Positions 22,953 through 33,609 of a stretch of 64,000 nt of DNA are shown here, piece after piece. The position numbers were made by a program, and so were the translations under genes. Every line of letters begins with the position of its first letter. Position 1 is the stretch's first letter. Below the pieces are notes generated by a model. That model was given only the letters and a program-made list of their open reading frames with translations, was not told the DNA's origin and did not search any database. This stretch comes from Sciurus carolinensis. Lineage: Eukaryota > Chordata > Mammalia > Rodentia > Sciuridae. Location of the stretch: the NCBI RefSeq assembly GCF_902686445.1, contig NW_025920107.1, positions 930,001 to 994,000 on the forward strand. Reading direction: 5' to 3'.

Positions 22953-24189
22953 AATCGGAAATTGTTTGTTTTTGTTGACAAAATACCAGCTAGCTAATTT
23001 CTGATTTAGCGCGCTATATGTCTGTCTGTGTATTGTAACGTATGGTCAATACTCTTGTCTCATATTAAATTCTTCATTGTGTTAATCCGATTTTAGGCTT
23101 AGGGATACTCATTGCAGGGTACTTTACAGTCCTTCTCTTGTTTCTGAGAGATTTGTTTACTCCAATTCCCCTAGGCAGAGAGCTCAGCAGCTCCATTCCT
23201 CAAAAGTAGTGAGAAATAATGTTTTGTGATTTTCTGCATTCAAACCTAAACTGATTTCTCAACCAGGAAGAAAAAGGGTTAAAAAGTCCTAGGTGATCTC
23301 CCCCTCCTCCCTGCCTAGCCTTGCTGAAGCCTGCATTGGAATGTAAACTGCAGCAGTCTCAGCAGGAAAGGGGGGGTGAACTGAAGAAAAAAAAAAAAAG
23401 GTGTCCCTTTTAAACTCCTGGGCTGCTACACAGAACTAACTCATTTTCTTGGATTCTTGTTTTGTTTTGTTTTTCTTTAATGCTGCATTTTTGAGCTCAT
23501 AATTCTGATCCTGCATACCTAGGTTAATGATATTTTTCTCTTTGATCAGTTCTATTTTTTATTCAACTAGAGTTTTTGAACATCTGTTACATTGCAAAGG
23601 AGATTCACCTATAAAGTTACAAGGCCTTTGATTTTGTATTATTTGTATGTCATGCTAATGTCATGTTTTGTCTGTATCAAAACTGAGCACTCCTAAAATT
23701 AAAATTTAAAAATGGATCCAAATACTTTTATTCACATGATTTAAAAGGGTTTGATTTAAATTGGGTAAACTAATAAAAGTAAAATGTCTTTAGAAATAAC
23801 TTGCAAGTATCTAGGTGGTCAAACTAATGAAATGTTGATGTTAAACAATGTCTAATATCAATTGTTTCTAAGACTTCAGCAGAAAAGAGACAGCAAATAC
23901 TGTTCAGGACACATGTCTGATATCTTGGTTTTTACAGAATAAGTGAATTAGAGTTAACATGTATGGGACTACTCAAATGTGTTTGTTGGTGACATTTGAT
24001 TAATTTGCAAAGTTAAAATGCTAATTGTTAAATAACATCAAGTACTTTTAACTCCTTAAATTCCATGGAGTAACATACTTAAACATTATTGGTGGTTTCA
24101 TAGGTAGGTAAATTAAAAAGTGTTTAAAATCGCTTTGTATCATTAATAAAAACAACGTTATTAAGAGTTATATTCTAAGAGATAAAACC

Positions 24190-24325
24190 TCAACCCGGAG
24201 GGTGAGTGTTCCATCTGCTCCCTTACCACTTCCCCCTGCTCCCCCTCCAGTTCTGCAAAGTTCCAAGGAGATCTTAGATTTGGATTTAGAGCTACCATCT
24301 CCCCTCTCACTGTGTTTCAGTTAGA
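24190..24325 (+). pseudogene. Proline-rich, possibly gag-derived fragment
   Basis: A short open stretch reads VPSAPLPLPPAPPPVLQ and then a leucine/aspartate-rich block. The composition recalls the proline-rich p12 region of gammaretroviral Gag. The same stretch survives in the inverted copy (48446-48640), so it predates both insertions. The assignment is by composition only; no capsid or nucleocapsid sequence was found around it. Confidence 0.3.
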
Positions 24326-27300
24326 GCACTATAAACAACAAAGTATTTTATCTTGTTAAAATAGAGTGATTTATCTAAGTTCAGAAATTTCATAAGAGTT
24401 GTTTCAGAATGTGGACAAAAAGGGGTCAACAGATAGGAAAGAGAAAATAAAAGGTTCTGGGTTTGGAAATGTATTTAATAAAAAGGAAAAGAAAATGTTT
24501 CTGGGTAAGAAAGTGCCTGTGTGATGGAATACATGAGGGCCTAAGTAAGTGCTAAGAAGGTCTGTGTGTAAGTGAAGGGGAAGTTGCAACAAGTTTATGT
24601 GTAACTAAGTTGGTTGTATGTATATGAGACAGTTGAAGCTATTTAAGGTTTTTCCTAAGGTGAAATACTAATGTTCTGATATAAGCCAAAGTTTAACCTA
24701 TATGGTAAAATGACATGGCAAAATGACAAGGATTTTTTAGAAACACTAATTTACTCTTAACTTTGTGTCTATTAAGTTTTATTCTTTAAAACAATTAGTC
24801 TTAAAAATTGGGGTTTAAACAATTACGTTAAACAACTGTTAAGAGTATTGTACTATGTTACAGAGTCTAAATTTTTCTTTAAAAACTGAATTTAGTAAGA
24901 TTAAAGTGTCAACGTAATTGTGAAATGGTCACTCCTTGTATATTAAATGTATTCATATTTTCCAGGTATACAAGTTTTTAAAGCAGGAAATTTGTCAAGC
25001 TGCTATTCTCCAGAATAAGCTTGTCTGTACTGGTAATATTAAACTTAAAGGGTACATTTTACTGGGGATTTATTTCTATCATTTAATGTTCTATTATGGG
25101 ACCTATTATCAGTAAGGTATATGTAAAATTGGTTACTTATTTCACTGAGAAAAATTTAGATGTAATCTAATAGTTAGTGACAACCTGATTTGTTTAAAAG
25201 TTCATATTGTAGAAGGTGTAAGCACTTTGCTGCATGAAAGAAAAGTTAAAAGCTCTCTCAGCCTTTGATTGATTACTGTTTTGGATATAATGTTAGACTG
25301 TGTTAACTAATGTTCATATGGACTCAGGAATCAATATATGTAATCTTCTTAAAATGACATTTTAGAAAGAGTGTAATGCACAATAGCAAAAGTGGGGCAA
25401 CAATGACTGAGAATAGGGGCCCTGACTTCATGACTGTAGCATGCCTAGTACCTGGGAGTGTTCCTGTGTAGGAGCACAAGATGTCTAACTGCTGTGGCAG
25501 TATCCTCCCTGGGGAGGCTCTGTACAGGAGTCCTATCAGCTCTTACATTGATCTCAGGCACACAGCTCTTGGGCAGAAAGAAATTGTTTTGCTAGATAAC
25601 CAGTGTTTCATCAGTTCCCTTCTCTAGTTCCTGCCCACCTTACAGTAACTTTGGACATTGGACTTCTTTGAGAGATACACAGAATTCCTAACATTGCACT
25701 TTGCAGTTGTGGGAAAAAGTTATGTAAATGTTCTAGTCTGTGTAACTCTCCTGAAAACAAAGAATAATGCTTACATAGTCTTTAACCTAATAATAAGACA
25801 TGTATAAAGATTGTTAACATAACTCTTTAGGTCTGCATTTCCATCAGAGAACAGAGCTCCATCTGATCTCAGCTTAATCTTCAAAATCTGTGTTTATAAA
25901 CATTTATTTTCTAATACTCCTTTGACCCCCAATGAACTTGAAATTTTGGTCATGCTGTTCATGGCAGAAGGGGCAAAAACTACCTTTAGAATTAGAACAT
26001 TTTACTTAAGACTTGTGAAGAGCCCTGCCTTACCTGAGATAAGGCTGTGCCTCACCCTGCTACATGTTAGAATGGCTCCAAAGAAAGCCAGACTTTAACT
26101 CATTTAAAGTTGTGCTCAAAAGTTTGATGTTTTTATAAAGATTACTGTGATATCAAACAGGGTATATAATGTAGAACTCAACCAAAATTCAAGATAACTA
26201 TTATACAAGCTAAATATGTTTTACTCTTGCTAATTTCATTTTGTAAAACTGTTGCCTGTTACTGTTTTGCAGAAGTAGCTGCTTCCAGAACATACAACCT
26301 AGGTAACTTGTGATAATAGGCCATCACTTTCAAAATAGATAGTATGCAGTAGTACTTTAATAAAAGTGTAAATGACTGTAAAGTTATGGACATTAAAGTT
26401 AAAGCCCAGTACTCTTACTTTATGACTGGTGAGACTGGCTTGCTGGATGATTAAGATCAAACTTAGAAATTGGAATTAAATATAGAGGCCAAGAGAAAAA
26501 AAACAAAAAAACAGTATCTTGCCCTGAAAGTCAGCCTGAACCCAGGGAATAAGAGGACTTCTCTAAGGAGCGCTGTGACTCTGGGTCACACAACCTCCTG
26601 ATCAAGGAGATTGTTGAGACTAGAGGATGAAAATCACTCTGTGCATCTGCTGCAGAGGAGGGTCATGGAAAAAGGGAGACACCCCTAATGCTTTCAAGGA
26701 GAGCCACCTCATCAAGAAGACCCTGCCTAACCAATGGCACTCATGGAGCTAAGAAGCTGCTCTTAAGTTCTCTATGAGTGACCCCTGAGGGAACTCAGCT
26801 GACTCTTTAACAAGACCGGAACCAGGTCAATTTGACCAGCTTGATCTTGGACACCCAGCAAAACAGTAAAAACCAAAATATATCCATTCTTGGGCATTTA
26901 AAAGAAACAATAGCTAAAAGTAACTTAAGATGTACACTTGTGTTAGCCCACTAAAATTAAGAGTGGAAGCTACAAAAGAAAGATTCTTAGGCAAATGTGC
27001 CTGATAACTATCAAGGGAAACTGCCAGAGTCAGAAGATTTTAGTCAGTTTAAGGCCTACATCACAGGTAGGCTTTATCTATGTTTGCTAATATGATTATC
27101 TAGCCCTAAGTAACAGAAATATAGAGATCTCTACTTAACACAGGCTATACCAATAAAGGGATATTGTATAAAAATAAGATGACATTAAGTAGCTTAACTA
27201 TATTTTCTGGGGACCTCAATGACATTAAGAGTTAAATATTGTGTTTACATTCCTGATAACCTGGACAATGTTAAATTCCCCAAATAAGGGCCTTGTCCCC

Positions 27301-27839
27301 TCCAGCCTTTGCTAGGCCTTGTTATGGGAACAACTTCTCAGTTCTTCCACCCCCTGGTGTGGAATTATTGACTTCTGTCATCTTTATGATATTCATTGGC
27401 ATGTTCCAGATTCTGCAACATTTATATTGTATCAATCTCATTTCAGTACTTATGTCTTTTTATTCTTCTCTCATAGAAGCACCCATCCCCCGACGCCTTT
27501 ACAGCCTGCTCTTCCCCAAACAGACTTCTATATTGGACCCCTCAGTTGACCTGATTTCTTACAAGGGAACTCCAAACTGCTTGCCCCACGCTGCCCACTT
27601 CCAGCTCGAAGAAGCCAGATTGGTCATCACCCATTTTCCCTACAGCAGTGAAGGAGTTCCTAGTATTAGGGGGGTAAATGAAGTCAGAATTGGGGACAGG
27701 CAGTTAGTATAGAAATATGGGATCGGGTCAAATTGAGGAAATGAAGACCGTGAAGGTCGTCTGCCTCTGGAAGTTGGAGACTGCCCCTGGGAGAGTAGAA
27801 TGTTAGGGATATCCTAAGCTCATTGATTACCAAATTTAC

Positions 27840-28210
27840 CTGCCTTTAAAGACTGTAAGCAAGGAGGTCTATGTGCAGCACTGGGAGAAGAATGTTGGTT
27901 TTATGCTAATCATTTTGGAGTAGTGAGGAAATCCATGGTTAAAGTCAGAGAAGGACTGGCAAACAGAAAGAAAGAATGGGAAAGTAGTCAGAGGTGGTTT
28001 GAATCCTGGTTCAATTTTTCCCCTTGGTTAACTACTCTGTTGTCTGCTATAGTGGGACCCCTATTATTGTTGCTACTAGCTTTAACTATAGGACCTTGTA
28101 TAGTCAATAAGTTAATTGCTTTTGTTAAGGATAGAATAAATACAGTACAGCTAATAGTGATAAGGGCCCAATATCAGCCCGTGAAGCAGCAGCAAGGGTT
28201 AAAACAATAG
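27840..28210 (+). pseudogene. Env transmembrane-subunit remnant, ERV copy 1
   Basis: The C-terminal part of a gammaretroviral-type Env TM subunit is readable. A cysteine-containing segment ([13 protein letters not shown], about 27.87 kb) is followed by a pre-membrane region, a hydrophobic membrane anchor near 28050-28100 ([18 protein letters not shown]) and a short cytoplasmic tail ending in a stop at 28208. TM normally anchors the viral envelope and mediates membrane fusion. The upstream part of env is not recognisable as a continuous frame, and stops lie just 5' of this segment, so the fragment is not a functional envelope gene. It directly precedes the polypurine tract and 3' LTR. Confidence 0.85.
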
Positions 28211-28241
28211 AGACCCAAGAATGGCTCTCTAAATGCTCTTG

Positions 28242-28253
28242 GAGAGGGGGGAA
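28242..28253 (+). other. Polypurine tract, ERV copy 1
   Basis: The run AGAGGGGGGAA immediately precedes the 3' LTR, the position of the plus-strand primer for retroviral DNA synthesis. Confidence 0.8.
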
Positions 28254-28678
28254 TGAAAGATAGAGGGAGCCCACACCTGTATAAACACAGGCTTCCCCAA
28301 ACTGCCCCCAGCCTCCTGAAAAGTGGTAAAGAATTTTCCATCTCTCATCTTATCTGTGAAGGCCAGGGGGGCTGACCCAAGAGCAAACCTTGCTAACGAC
28401 AACCCTCCTCTTGGTGGTCAGGGTGACTCAGAACTTAAGATAACATGCTTTACAATTGTGTATGTTAACTAATTATGAAGAACACTGTAAAACACTGTAA
28501 AACTGCTTGCCTTTCATTATATAAACCTTGCTAAGGAGGGCTCGGGGCCTCTGAGTGTCACCAGTTTTCGAGGACGCAGAGGACCAGGTTTGAGCTTGCT
28601 AATAAATGACTCTTTGTTGTTTGCATTGATCGTGGTCTCTGGTGGTCTTTGCGGGGTCTCGAGCCTTTGGGCCCAACA
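28254..28678 (+). repeat. 3' LTR of ERV copy 1
   Basis: It is collinear with the 5' LTR at 22134-22547 and has the same TGAAAGATAG start and CCAACA end. It carries a 10-bp duplication, ACACTGTAAA, near 28480-28500. The CAAT target duplication follows at once. Confidence 0.92.
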
Positions 28679-28689
28679 CAATCACACAA

Positions 28690-29215
28690 CCTGGGGCGCC
28701 AGGATGCAGTCTCAGCTCTGAGATCTACGCTTGCTGTGCACCTTTGCAAGTTTCCCCTCCCACCAGTCTGCCCACCTGGATGGGGCCTAGGCCCAGCTCT
28801 GCCCTCCCATGCACACGGCTCAGGTTTGGCACCTTCGTCACCCACCCACCGCATGCAGACCAAAGGCCTTGGGCCCTTGAGAAAGCTGCCCTCATGACCT
28901 GACCAGCAAAAAGCCAATGCCCAGGAGTTGGCAGGTCTGAGCAGTCATTCTTCGGGAGCCCACTTACCCATCAGGCTGCACTGACGTAAGTCCTGCTCCT
29001 CCACGTCAGCACCGCCTCCCGTCTGCCTTTCGCCTGTTGAGCTAGTAAGAAGCCCGGGGCATCGCCCTCCATTTGGAAGCCGGGAGACTCCGCCCACGGG
29101 TCCTGCATGCTTGGCCTTTTCACTGCGCCAGGAAGTACCCGCGGGCGCCTCGCAGCCATCAGGGGTGCATGCTGTGGTCGACTGGGAGCTGGAGCTGCGA
29201 GTCAGCCTCATGGTT
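28690..29215. promoter_or_regulatory. CHD1L: CpG-rich patch, former CHD1L promoter region
   Basis: This is the most CpG-rich single-copy stretch of the window (for example GCCCGGGGC, CGGGAGACTCCGCCC and ACCCGCGGGCGCCTCGC between 29050 and 29155). It surrounds CHD1L coding exon 1. A CpG-island promoter is expected for a housekeeping remodeler. Persistence of CpGs in a dead copy suggests recent decay or lack of methylation, but this is inference. Confidence 0.55.
28968..29072 (-). pseudogene. CHD1L: CHD1L relic, coding exon 1
   Basis: The initiator ATG (complement of 29070-29072) opens a frame with APGFLL, as in CHD1L exon 1. The following block EEQDLRQ matches the family but lies in another frame, so a frameshift falls near the middle of the exon. 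The frame from the ATG ends after about 35 codons. The splice donor is intact: ATGG followed by GTAAGT at 28967. The exon sits in a CpG-rich patch, as expected of a promoter-proximal first exon. The ERV 3' LTR ends only 290 bp downstream, in CHD1L orientation. Confidence 0.85.
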
Positions 29216-29555
29216 AGTCCGTGAATTGTTGGGTAGAGTGTGGAATAGCTGATAGGTTCTCATGAGCGTGCTTAATTCTGTTGACTCTAGTAATAAATTG
29301 GTTTAGACTCTGAAATCCCCTGACTTGTACCCTGTTAGCTGTAGGCCAGGTGAAAGCCTGTGAATGTAGTGAATTGAAATCGCCAAAGATTTTATGCCAC
29401 CAAGAATGTTTCAAGGAAACCATTGGGAGTAGATTAACCAATGTGTTAACTTAAGGGTGACTCAACCTCGATTTTGAGAGATTTTATGATGGAGCATACC
29501 ACTAATACAAATATTATGATAATAACAAAATAACTGCATTTATTTATGTAGTTCT
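29216..29555. other. Intergenic spacer start, nothing seen
   Basis: Single-copy-looking sequence upstream of CHD1L exon 1, between the two divergent relics. No FMO5 untranslated exon was recognised. Confidence 0.4.
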
Positions 29556-29559
29556 GGGT

Positions 29560-29660
29560 GCTACCATAGGAGTTTTCACATATTTTCTTATTTAACACTC
29601 ACAAAAACCTATAAATAGGTCCTATTTACTATGACTTTGAACGGTATTTGGCAAAACAGG
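29560..29660 (-). repeat. MIR-like SINE
   Basis: A diverged match to the reversed MIR core: TTTTCTTATTTAACACTCAC, then ACCTATAAATAGG. Confidence 0.4.
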
Positions 29661-29676
29661 GAGCACAAACTGTATT

Positions 29677-30812
29677 ATTTCTTGTTTTATTGTTTGTTCT
29701 ATTTAGTTATACATGACAGCAGTATGCATTTTGATTCATTGTACCAAACAGAGTACAACTTTTCATTGCTCTCTTTCTATACCATGTAGATTCACACCAT
29801 TCATTTAATCACACATGTACATTGAGTAATGATTTGTCTCATTCCATCATCTTTCCTTCCTCCTGCCTCCTCCAATCCCTCATTTTCCTCTACATCATCC
29901 AAAGTTCCTCCATTTTCCTAAACTCCCCACACACATGTATCACCATCCTCTTATCAGAGAAAACATTTGGTCTTTGGTTTTTTGGTCCTGACTTAATCTC
30001 CTTTAGCATTATATTCTCCAACTCCATCCATTTACCTACAAATACATAATTTTATTCATCTTTTATGACTGAATAATATTCCATTGTGAATATATACCAC
30101 AATTTCTTTATTCACTTATCTATTGAAGGGCATCTAGGTTGGTTCCACAATCTAGTTATTATGAATTGAACTGCTATAAACATTGTCATGGCTGTGTCAC
30201 TGTAGTATGCTGATTTTATGACCCTTGATGTAGGCCAAGGAGTGGGATAGCTGGGTCAAATGGTGGTTCCATTCCAAGTTTTTGAAGGAATCTCTATACT
30301 GTTTTCCAGAGTGGCTACACCAATTTTCAAACCCACCAGCAATGTATGAATGTACTTTTTTCCCCACATTCTCACCAACATATGTTGTTGCTTGTGTTCT
30401 TGATAATTGCCATTCAGATTGGAGTGAGATCAATCTTTAAGTAGTTTTGATTTGCATTTCTCTAATTGCTAGAGATTTTGAACATTTTTTCATGTATTTG
30501 TTGATCAATTGTATAACTTCTGTGAAGTGTCTGCTCAGTTCTTTAGCCCATTTATTGATTGGGTTAATTTTTTTTTTTTTTTTGGTGTTAAGTTTTTTGA
30601 GTTCTTTATAAATTCTGGAGATTAGTGATCTATCTGAAGCATGTATGGTAAAGATTTTCTGTAGACTTTTCACATTATTGATTGTTTACTTTGCTGAGAA
30701 AAAGCTTTTTAGTTTGAATTCATCCCATTTACTGATTCTTGTTTTAATTCTTTTACTTTGGGAGTATTGTTAAGAAAGTCTAGTCCCAAGCTGACATGAT
30801 GAAGATTTGGAA
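29677..30812 (-). mobile_element. Truncated L1 3' end
   Basis: It begins with the reversed 3' UTR, then the reversed end of ORF2. On the minus strand the frame at 30437-30673 reads [13 protein letters not shown] and [11 protein letters not shown], as in the full-length L1 of this window. It is 5'-truncated and lies in the spacer between the divergent relics. Confidence 0.88.
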
Positions 30813-31199
30813 CTACTTTCAGAAACTATTATTTTCTAAGTAACATGATCAGAATATTATTTCCATGTAAGTTAATCTTGGTGCTTCCATTTTAGAAGTG
30901 CACCCCCTTCAATAAATTTGTTGTTAACTACAAAAGAGTTCAATTTAGGTTGCTTTTTCATAGAAACTCCAACAAAGTACATTTTTATGAAGCTTACTTT
31001 GTGTCTTTAGTCTTTGTTAATACTGATCAAGCCACCTTCTTTATGTGCCAAGCTCTCCTTATGGTACTAGAGATAGAGGCTACTAATCTCATGGAGATTA
31101 TATTTAAAAAGGAAAAGACAAACACTAAAAATCCAGTAGTAATCAATGCTAAGATCAATCCTGAGACAGAAAAGCTGTGTCACACCATATGGCCACATT

Positions 31200-31690
31200 G
31201 ATTTTGTGCAGCACCTTTCCTGTTACCCAATTCCTATGCCAGAGGCATAATGCTTGGGGTCCTAACAAATCTGAAATGCCCCAAAACCACATGAAAAAAA
31301 TAAAGAGGAAAAGAAAGAAAGGAACTTTATTCAGTGTAGCTGTATTGTAAAGACAAGTGATGTCAAGTGTCTCAGTCCTGTCTCTCAGTTTTGATGTGAG
31401 CTTTGGCTTAAATAGAGAAATAACTGGGTCAGGAGACAAGATGTGTTTGTAACAAGCAGGCTTGGTCAAACTATGGTGTGGGTTATCATTTTCTTGAGTT
31501 CTGATTTCACCAATTCTTACTGGTGTTGAGGAAATTGCAGCAGTTCCAGGGGCAATTTCCTCTTGCTTCATAGATTATATATCTATTAGATCTATGATCC
31601 TGGAATGGGGTCAATTCAGTTCCTATGGGACTATACTGCTCCTGCTGAAGGAGGGCAATCTCTTCATGGTTCATCTGCCTGCAAGACTCA
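31200..31690 (-). mobile_element. Possible LTR, minus strand
   Basis: Read on the minus strand, the stretch contains TTATTTCTCTATTTAAGCC, which is TATA-like, followed about 80 bases later by GAATAAAGTTCC, which is polyadenylation-like. This is a plausible LTR layout. Neither termini nor target duplications could be defined. Confidence 0.35.
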
Positions 31691-31699
31691 CTATGGGAA

Positions 31700-32400
31700 A
31701 TGTAGGGTAATGACTGAAGACTTCTAGGCACTACTCTAGGGCCATGGAGCAGGACACAGTAAAAGCAGGCAGTTTGTGGAAAATACTTTAGTTTTTCTGA
31801 CCTTAATGTCTTCAGCTTTGAAGGAAGCATATTATCAACTTTAAATGAATACTCCTTTAATGACTAATATGCTTAATGACTAATATAAACTAGTATAGCC
31901 ATTATGAAAATGCTATGGGGCTCCTCAAAACAACAACAACTAGAAATAGAAGTATCATATGATCCAGAGTTGAGCAGAAATCTGACCCAAAGTTTAATAA
32001 GGTAATAAAATAGAAACACTGATTGAAGACAGAGATGCCAAACTTTATCCTACTGTTATTTACCCATTGGGCATCAGCAAGTCCAAGAGAAGAGACAAGG
32101 CTTTTTAACAAAGGCAGTCTAAGTCCCTGTTTTACTCCCCTATTTGGGTGTTTCCTCAAAACCTTATGATTTATATACTTTGGTGGCTTCTATGTAATAT
32201 CCTCTGTTCTATGAAACTGCTACTGAGTGTTTTTTGCATCCTGTTCTCTGTTTGACTTATTTCCTCCCATCCAGATTCTCATACACTGTTAAAGCAATGA
32301 TATCAACCACCTGCCTCTTCAACAAGAGGACACTGATTCTTTTTAACTTAAACATTTCAGAGATGGGGTCTTAGCTATAAGCTAAGTAGACCATTGATAT
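31700..32400. other. Intergenic, mostly unassigned
   Basis: A short L1-like piece (31888-31970) resembles the older L1 fragment at 32.8 kb. The remainder has no recognisable feature. Confidence 0.35.
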
Positions 32401-32404
32401 ATTG

Positions 32405-32790
32405 AATCTGGCATTTAAAGTGGAGTTGAGAAAGGCTAGCTGAGAGACTCCAGGTGTGCAAGTCACATAAAATATTTAGAAGTTTTACCCTGAATACTCT
32501 ATGAAATGAGCCTAAAGAGGAGAAGCAGAGACTTCAGTTAGGAGGATATTGCAATAGTCTGTGAAAAAGATGATAATATGGGGGCCAGCATGGTAATAGT
32601 GGTATAGTGAGTAGATATATTGAACTGGTAATGCCTAGAAGATTCACAAATTGAGAATTGGTGAGAAATAGGAGAATAAAAGATGATTTCAAGGATTTGA
32701 CATTAGCATGTGGTAAAATGGAGTTGCCATATGGAAGGAGGAAGACAGAACAAAGAGTTTGGGGGACATCATGAGTTCATTTTTGTGCCC
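32405..32790. repeat. Old L2-like sequence
   Basis: Purine-rich, GAGAA- and TGGxAGGA-rich sequence of the kind seen in diverged L2 3' regions. The assignment rests on general appearance only. Confidence 0.25.
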
Positions 32791-32804
32791 ACAACTATGC
32801 AGAC

Positions 32805-33600
32805 ATAGGAGAACTCTCATACATTGCTAGTTGGAATGTAAATTAGTACAGCCATTGTGAAAAAAACTATTGGGCTCCTCAAAAAGAAACTAACAAAAAC
32901 TGAAAATAGAACTACCATATAATCCAGAAACTCCATTACTGAGTGTATATCCAAAGGAAATGAAATCAGTATGTCAAAGAGATATCACTTCCATGGTTAG
33001 TAGAGCACTATTTTTAATAACCAAGATATGGAATCAACCTAGGTGTCCTTTTGTGAATGAATGAATAAGAAAATGTGGCACATATATACAATGGAATATT
33101 TTTCAGCAAAAATGGATGGAATTCTATCATTTAGAGCAACATGGATGAGCCTGTGGGACATTAAGTGAAATAAGTCATGCACAGAAAAATACTGCATATT
33201 TTCATTTAAATGTGGAAACTGAAAAAGTTGATGTCATAGAAGTGGAGAGTAGAATAATGATTACCAGAGTCTAGGAAGAGTGAGAAGAAGAGGGGAATGG
33301 AGAAAGAATGGTTAATGGGCACAGAGGTGCAGCTGGATAGGAGGAATAACTTCTAATGCTCTCTAGCACAATGGAGATCTTATGGTTGATGATAATTGAA
33401 TATTTACAATAGTATAGAGGATAGTGAATATTTCTAACATAATAAAATGATAAATATTTGAGGTGATTGATAAATCAATTACCTGGATCTGATTATTTTA
33501 CATTGTATACACATAATGAAATGTCACTGTATCCTATAAATATGTACAATTGTTATGTCCATTAAAATTTATAAAATATATGTATTAAAAGCTTTTTTCA
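32805..33600 (+). mobile_element. Older L1 3' fragment
   Basis: It shows the conserved end of ORF2 in nucleotide form (CTCATACATTGCTAGTTGGA, TATACAATGGAATATTTTTC), then a diverged 3' UTR. It is more diverged than the other L1 pieces, so probably an older subfamily. Confidence 0.7.
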
Positions 33601-33609
33601 AAAGGAATT

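Larger units (their letters stand above)
22134..28678 (+). mobile_element. Class I (gammaretrovirus-like) ERV, non-autonomous, copy 1
   Basis: The element has a 5' LTR (22134-22547), a proline-tRNA-like primer binding site, a 5.7-kb internal region, a polypurine tract and a 3' LTR (28254-28678). It is flanked by a 4-bp target duplication, CAAT at 22130-22133 and 28679-28682. The only clear protein remnant is the end of the env transmembrane subunit at about 27.84-28.21 kb. A proline-rich stretch at 24.19-24.33 kb may be a gag leftover. No reverse transcriptase, protease or integrase was recognised. By eye the LTRs differ at about two dozen positions (about 6%) plus a 10-bp insertion. It lies antisense to the CHD1L relic in intron 1. 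A related inverted copy lies at 44.1-50.5 kb. Confidence 0.92.
4098..29072 (-). pseudogene. CHD1L: CHD1L (ALC1) pseudogene, unprocessed, multi-exon, internally deleted
   Basis: This is a minus-strand relic of CHD1L, a SNF2-family nucleosome remodeler recruited to poly(ADP-ribose) by a C-terminal macro domain. Eight exons are recognisable in the correct order and with intron-type junctions: 28968-29072, 14078-14190, 10965-11071, 10054-10168, 9168-9199, 7057-7204, 6068-6232 and 4098-4297. The motor start, including the Walker A block [10 protein letters not shown], is readable. The exons for the rest of the ATPase (DEAH box and the whole second lobe) are missing between 9168 and 7204, and the macro-domain exons were not found below 4098. 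Exon 1 has a frameshift; exons 2, 5 and all three distal exons carry stops or frameshifts. It cannot make the protein. Retained introns rule out a retrocopy. A segmental-duplicate origin is inferred. Confidence 0.92.

Noticed and set aside
28558..28917. 119-codon minus-strand frame next to the CpG patch
   Set aside because: It overlaps the ERV 3' LTR end and GC-rich intron, with no homology to CHD1L exon 1, which lies further upstream.
4098..29072. CHD1L as a working gene
   Set aside because: Frameshifts or stops in six of eight exons, missing motor exons and no macro domain found.
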